Assembly (NCBI GenBank): GCA_027858555.1
Contig: JAQICP010000144.1
Span: 1 to 6,635, forward strand
DNA: 6,635 nt
Direction of reading: 5' to 3'
Origin: Vallitaleaceae bacterium
GTDB taxonomy: Bacteria > Bacillota > Clostridia > Lachnospirales > Vallitaleaceae
The notes below the pieces were generated by a model. The model saw nothing but the letters and a program-made list of their open reading frames with translations. It had not been told where the DNA came from and ran no database searches. The translations under genes were made by a program, and so were the position numbers. Below, piece after piece: positions 5,422 to 6,635 of this stretch (position 1 is the stretch's first letter; each line of letters opens with the position of its first letter).

Positions 5422-6146
5422 CAGATGCAGGTGTTGCTTCAAGAAGAGCATCAGAGGAATTAATTAAAGCCGGTAAGATCAAGGTGAACGGTAGTGTGGT
5501 CAAAGAAATGGGTGTTAAGATTAATCCATGCAAAGACCAGGTGTTTTACAATAAAAAACGTGTTGGTAGAAAAGAGCGGTTTTTGTACTTCATCGTTAAT
5601 AAACCCAAAGGCTATATCACCACATCTAAAGATGAGAAAAATCGCAAAATCGTACTCGACCTTGTAGATGTGGAAGAACGCCTATTTACAATTGGCAGGT
5701 TGGATCAAGCTACCAGTGGTTTGCTAATATTAACCAATGACGGTGATTTAACCTATAAACTCACACACCCTAAGCATGAAATAGGAAAAACATATATTGC
5801 TGACGTAGCGCCACCTGTTGCGCCTGAAAAAGTGGATCAACTCAGAAGTGGTATACAGATTGAGGATTATAAGACGGCACCGTGTTTTATAAAACTTCAA
5901 AGAGCAACTGATGAATATGAATCTTATAAATTAGTTATACATGAAGGTAAGAATCGTCAAATAAGAAAGATGTTCGAAGCGGTAGGTTCCCAAGTTATAA
6001 GCCTTAAAAGAACAAAAATTGGTGAGATTACCTTAGGTAGTCTTAAAAGAGGTGCCTATAGACCACTAAGTCAATCTGAAATCAACTATTTGAAGGGGTT
6101 AGAGATATGTTTAGCAGTAGAATTACCGATGATGTTCATGAGCTAA
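5394..6146 (+). CDS. rluB: 23S rRNA pseudouridine synthase, RluB/RsuA family
   Basis: 250 residues. The N-terminal S4 RNA-binding domain covers about 1-60 (RLQKYLADAGVASRRASEEL, then IKVNG). The catalytic domain begins at YFIVNKPKGYITT. It contains the active-site motif GRLDQATSGLLILTNDGDL (101-119) with catalytic Asp104, and the family's KTYIADV (132-138) and EGKNRQIRKMFEAVG (184-198) segments. Two residues after the catalytic Asp are QA where DT or YD types are common. By family, RluB makes a pseudouridine in helix 89-90 of 23S rRNA near the peptidyl-transferase centre; the close relatives RsuA and RluE/F are alternatives, but RluB is the usual Firmicutes member beside scpAB. The ATG at 5394 has GAGGA at 5384-5388, five bases away. 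It overlaps mnmM by 40 bases. Confidence 0.92.
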   Translation: MEIRLQKYLADAGVASRRASEELIKAGKIKVNGSVVKEMGVKINPCKDQVFYNKKRVGRKERFLYFIVNKPKGYITTSKDEKNRKIVLDLVDVEERLFTIGRLDQATSGLLILTNDGDLTYKLTHPKHEIGKTYIADVAPPVAPEKVDQLRSGIQIEDYKTAPCFIKLQRATDEYESYKLVIHEGKNRQIRKMFEAVGSQVISLKRTKIGEITLGSLKRGAYRPLSQSEINYLKGLEICLAVELPMMFMS

Positions 6147-6635
6147 TTGGACCTTATATCAAGCAGGGTGATCGAGCCATCGATCTTACAGTTGGTAATG
6201 GTCATGACACCCTGTTTTTGGCAAAGGCAGTTGGTAAATCGGGCCATGTTATAGGCATTGATATACAGGCGCTAGCCATCAATCAAGCAAAACGTGTGAT
6301 TGAATCTGAAAACCTAGAAAATGTTACCCTATATCTGGATGATCATGCTAATATTACGAATTATATTGAAAAACCAATTAATGTGGCTATGATGAATCTA
6401 GGTTATTTGCCAAAATCAGATAAAAAAGTGATTACTAAAAAAGAGACAACCATAAAGGCTATAGATCAAACCCTAAAAATGATGGATCGTAAAGGTATTA
6501 TGAGTATTACTGTTTATATTGGACATGAAGGCAGTCAAGATGAGTATGAGGCTGTTAGAGACTACTTAAAAATCTTAGATTCAAGTGTTTTTCAAGTGAG
6601 AGAAATTACTTATCATAATCGGGAGAATCAACCAC
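6107..6635 (+). CDS. mnmM: tRNA (mnm5s2U34)-methyltransferase MnmM (YtqB), 3' end cut by window edge
   Basis: The frame is open from ATG 6107 to the window edge; 176 residues are visible of about 190, so only a short C-terminal piece is missing. It is a Rossmann-fold SAM-dependent methyltransferase. SAM-binding motif I is AIDLTVGNGHDT (24-35), with an acidic GIDIQ strand end at 50-54. The family-specific NLGYLP (97-102), TKKETTIKA (110-118) and VYIGHEG (136-142) segments identify the YtqB/MnmM type (COG-level 'rRNA methylase' in older annotations). Known B. subtilis and S. aureus members methylate nm5(s2)U to mnm5(s2)U at the tRNA wobble position, doing the last step of the E. coli MnmC pathway. 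AAGGGG at 6093-6098, eight bases before the ATG and inside rluB, supports this start despite the 40-base overlap. No other in-frame ATG lies near. Confidence 0.92.
   Translation, partial: MFSSRITDDVHELIGPYIKQGDRAIDLTVGNGHDTLFLAKAVGKSGHVIGIDIQALAINQAKRVIESENLENVTLYLDDHANITNYIEKPINVAMMNLGYLPKSDKKVITKKETTIKAIDQTLKMMDRKGIMSITVYIGHEGSQDEYEAVRDYLKILDSSVFQVREITYHNRENQP

Overview
The window is AT-rich, closely packed and mostly reads rightward. It looks like chromosomal DNA of a low-GC Gram-positive bacterium in the Clostridia. The reasons are Shine-Dalgarno sites of the GGAGG type, sigma-A-like promoters with extended -10 elements, a rubrerythrin with its rubredoxin domain first (a form known from anaerobic clostridia), and the ScpA/ScpB condensin subunits beside rluB, an arrangement familiar in Firmicutes. 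I cannot name a genus. I see no phage, transposon or CRISPR, and no previously undescribed multi-gene system. The unusual features are small ones inside or between housekeeping genes.

Layout. Positions 1-695 hold the 3' part of xerD (chromosome dimer resolution), cut by the left edge. A strong bidirectional terminator (865-897) separates it from a convergent reverse-type rubrerythrin gene (931-1476, minus strand). A 239-base divergent region (1477-1715) carries a promoter in each direction, a PerR-box-like inverted repeat on the rubrerythrin side, and a perfect 14-base palindrome over the -35 of the pyrimidine-nucleoside phosphorylase gene pdp (1716-3020). After a 163-base gap with its own promoter comes a three-gene operon: a degenerate site-2-protease-like membrane protein (3184-3762), scpA (3774-4535) and scpB (4525-5226). 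The M50-like gene and scpA are 11 bases apart, and scpA and scpB overlap by 11. scpB ends in an acidic tail encoded by a 12-bp tandem repeat.

The 167 bases between scpB and rluB contain a possible extended -10 promoter, three copies of CTTAAG that can pair in alternative ways, a terminator-like hairpin, and a 37-codon open frame with a good ribosome site that runs into the start of rluB. This may be an attenuated leader. rluB (5394-6146, 23S rRNA pseudouridine synthase) overlaps mnmM/ytqB (6107 to beyond the right edge, tRNA wobble-uridine methyltransferase) by 40 bases, making a small RNA-modification unit.

Functionally the window combines chromosome maintenance (XerD, ScpA, ScpB), RNA modification (RluB, MnmM), pyrimidine nucleoside salvage (Pdp) and oxygen/peroxide defence (rubrerythrin). 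Two start sites are placed downstream of the longest open frame because the ribosome binding sites demand it: the M50-like gene at ATG 3184 and scpB at ATG 4525.
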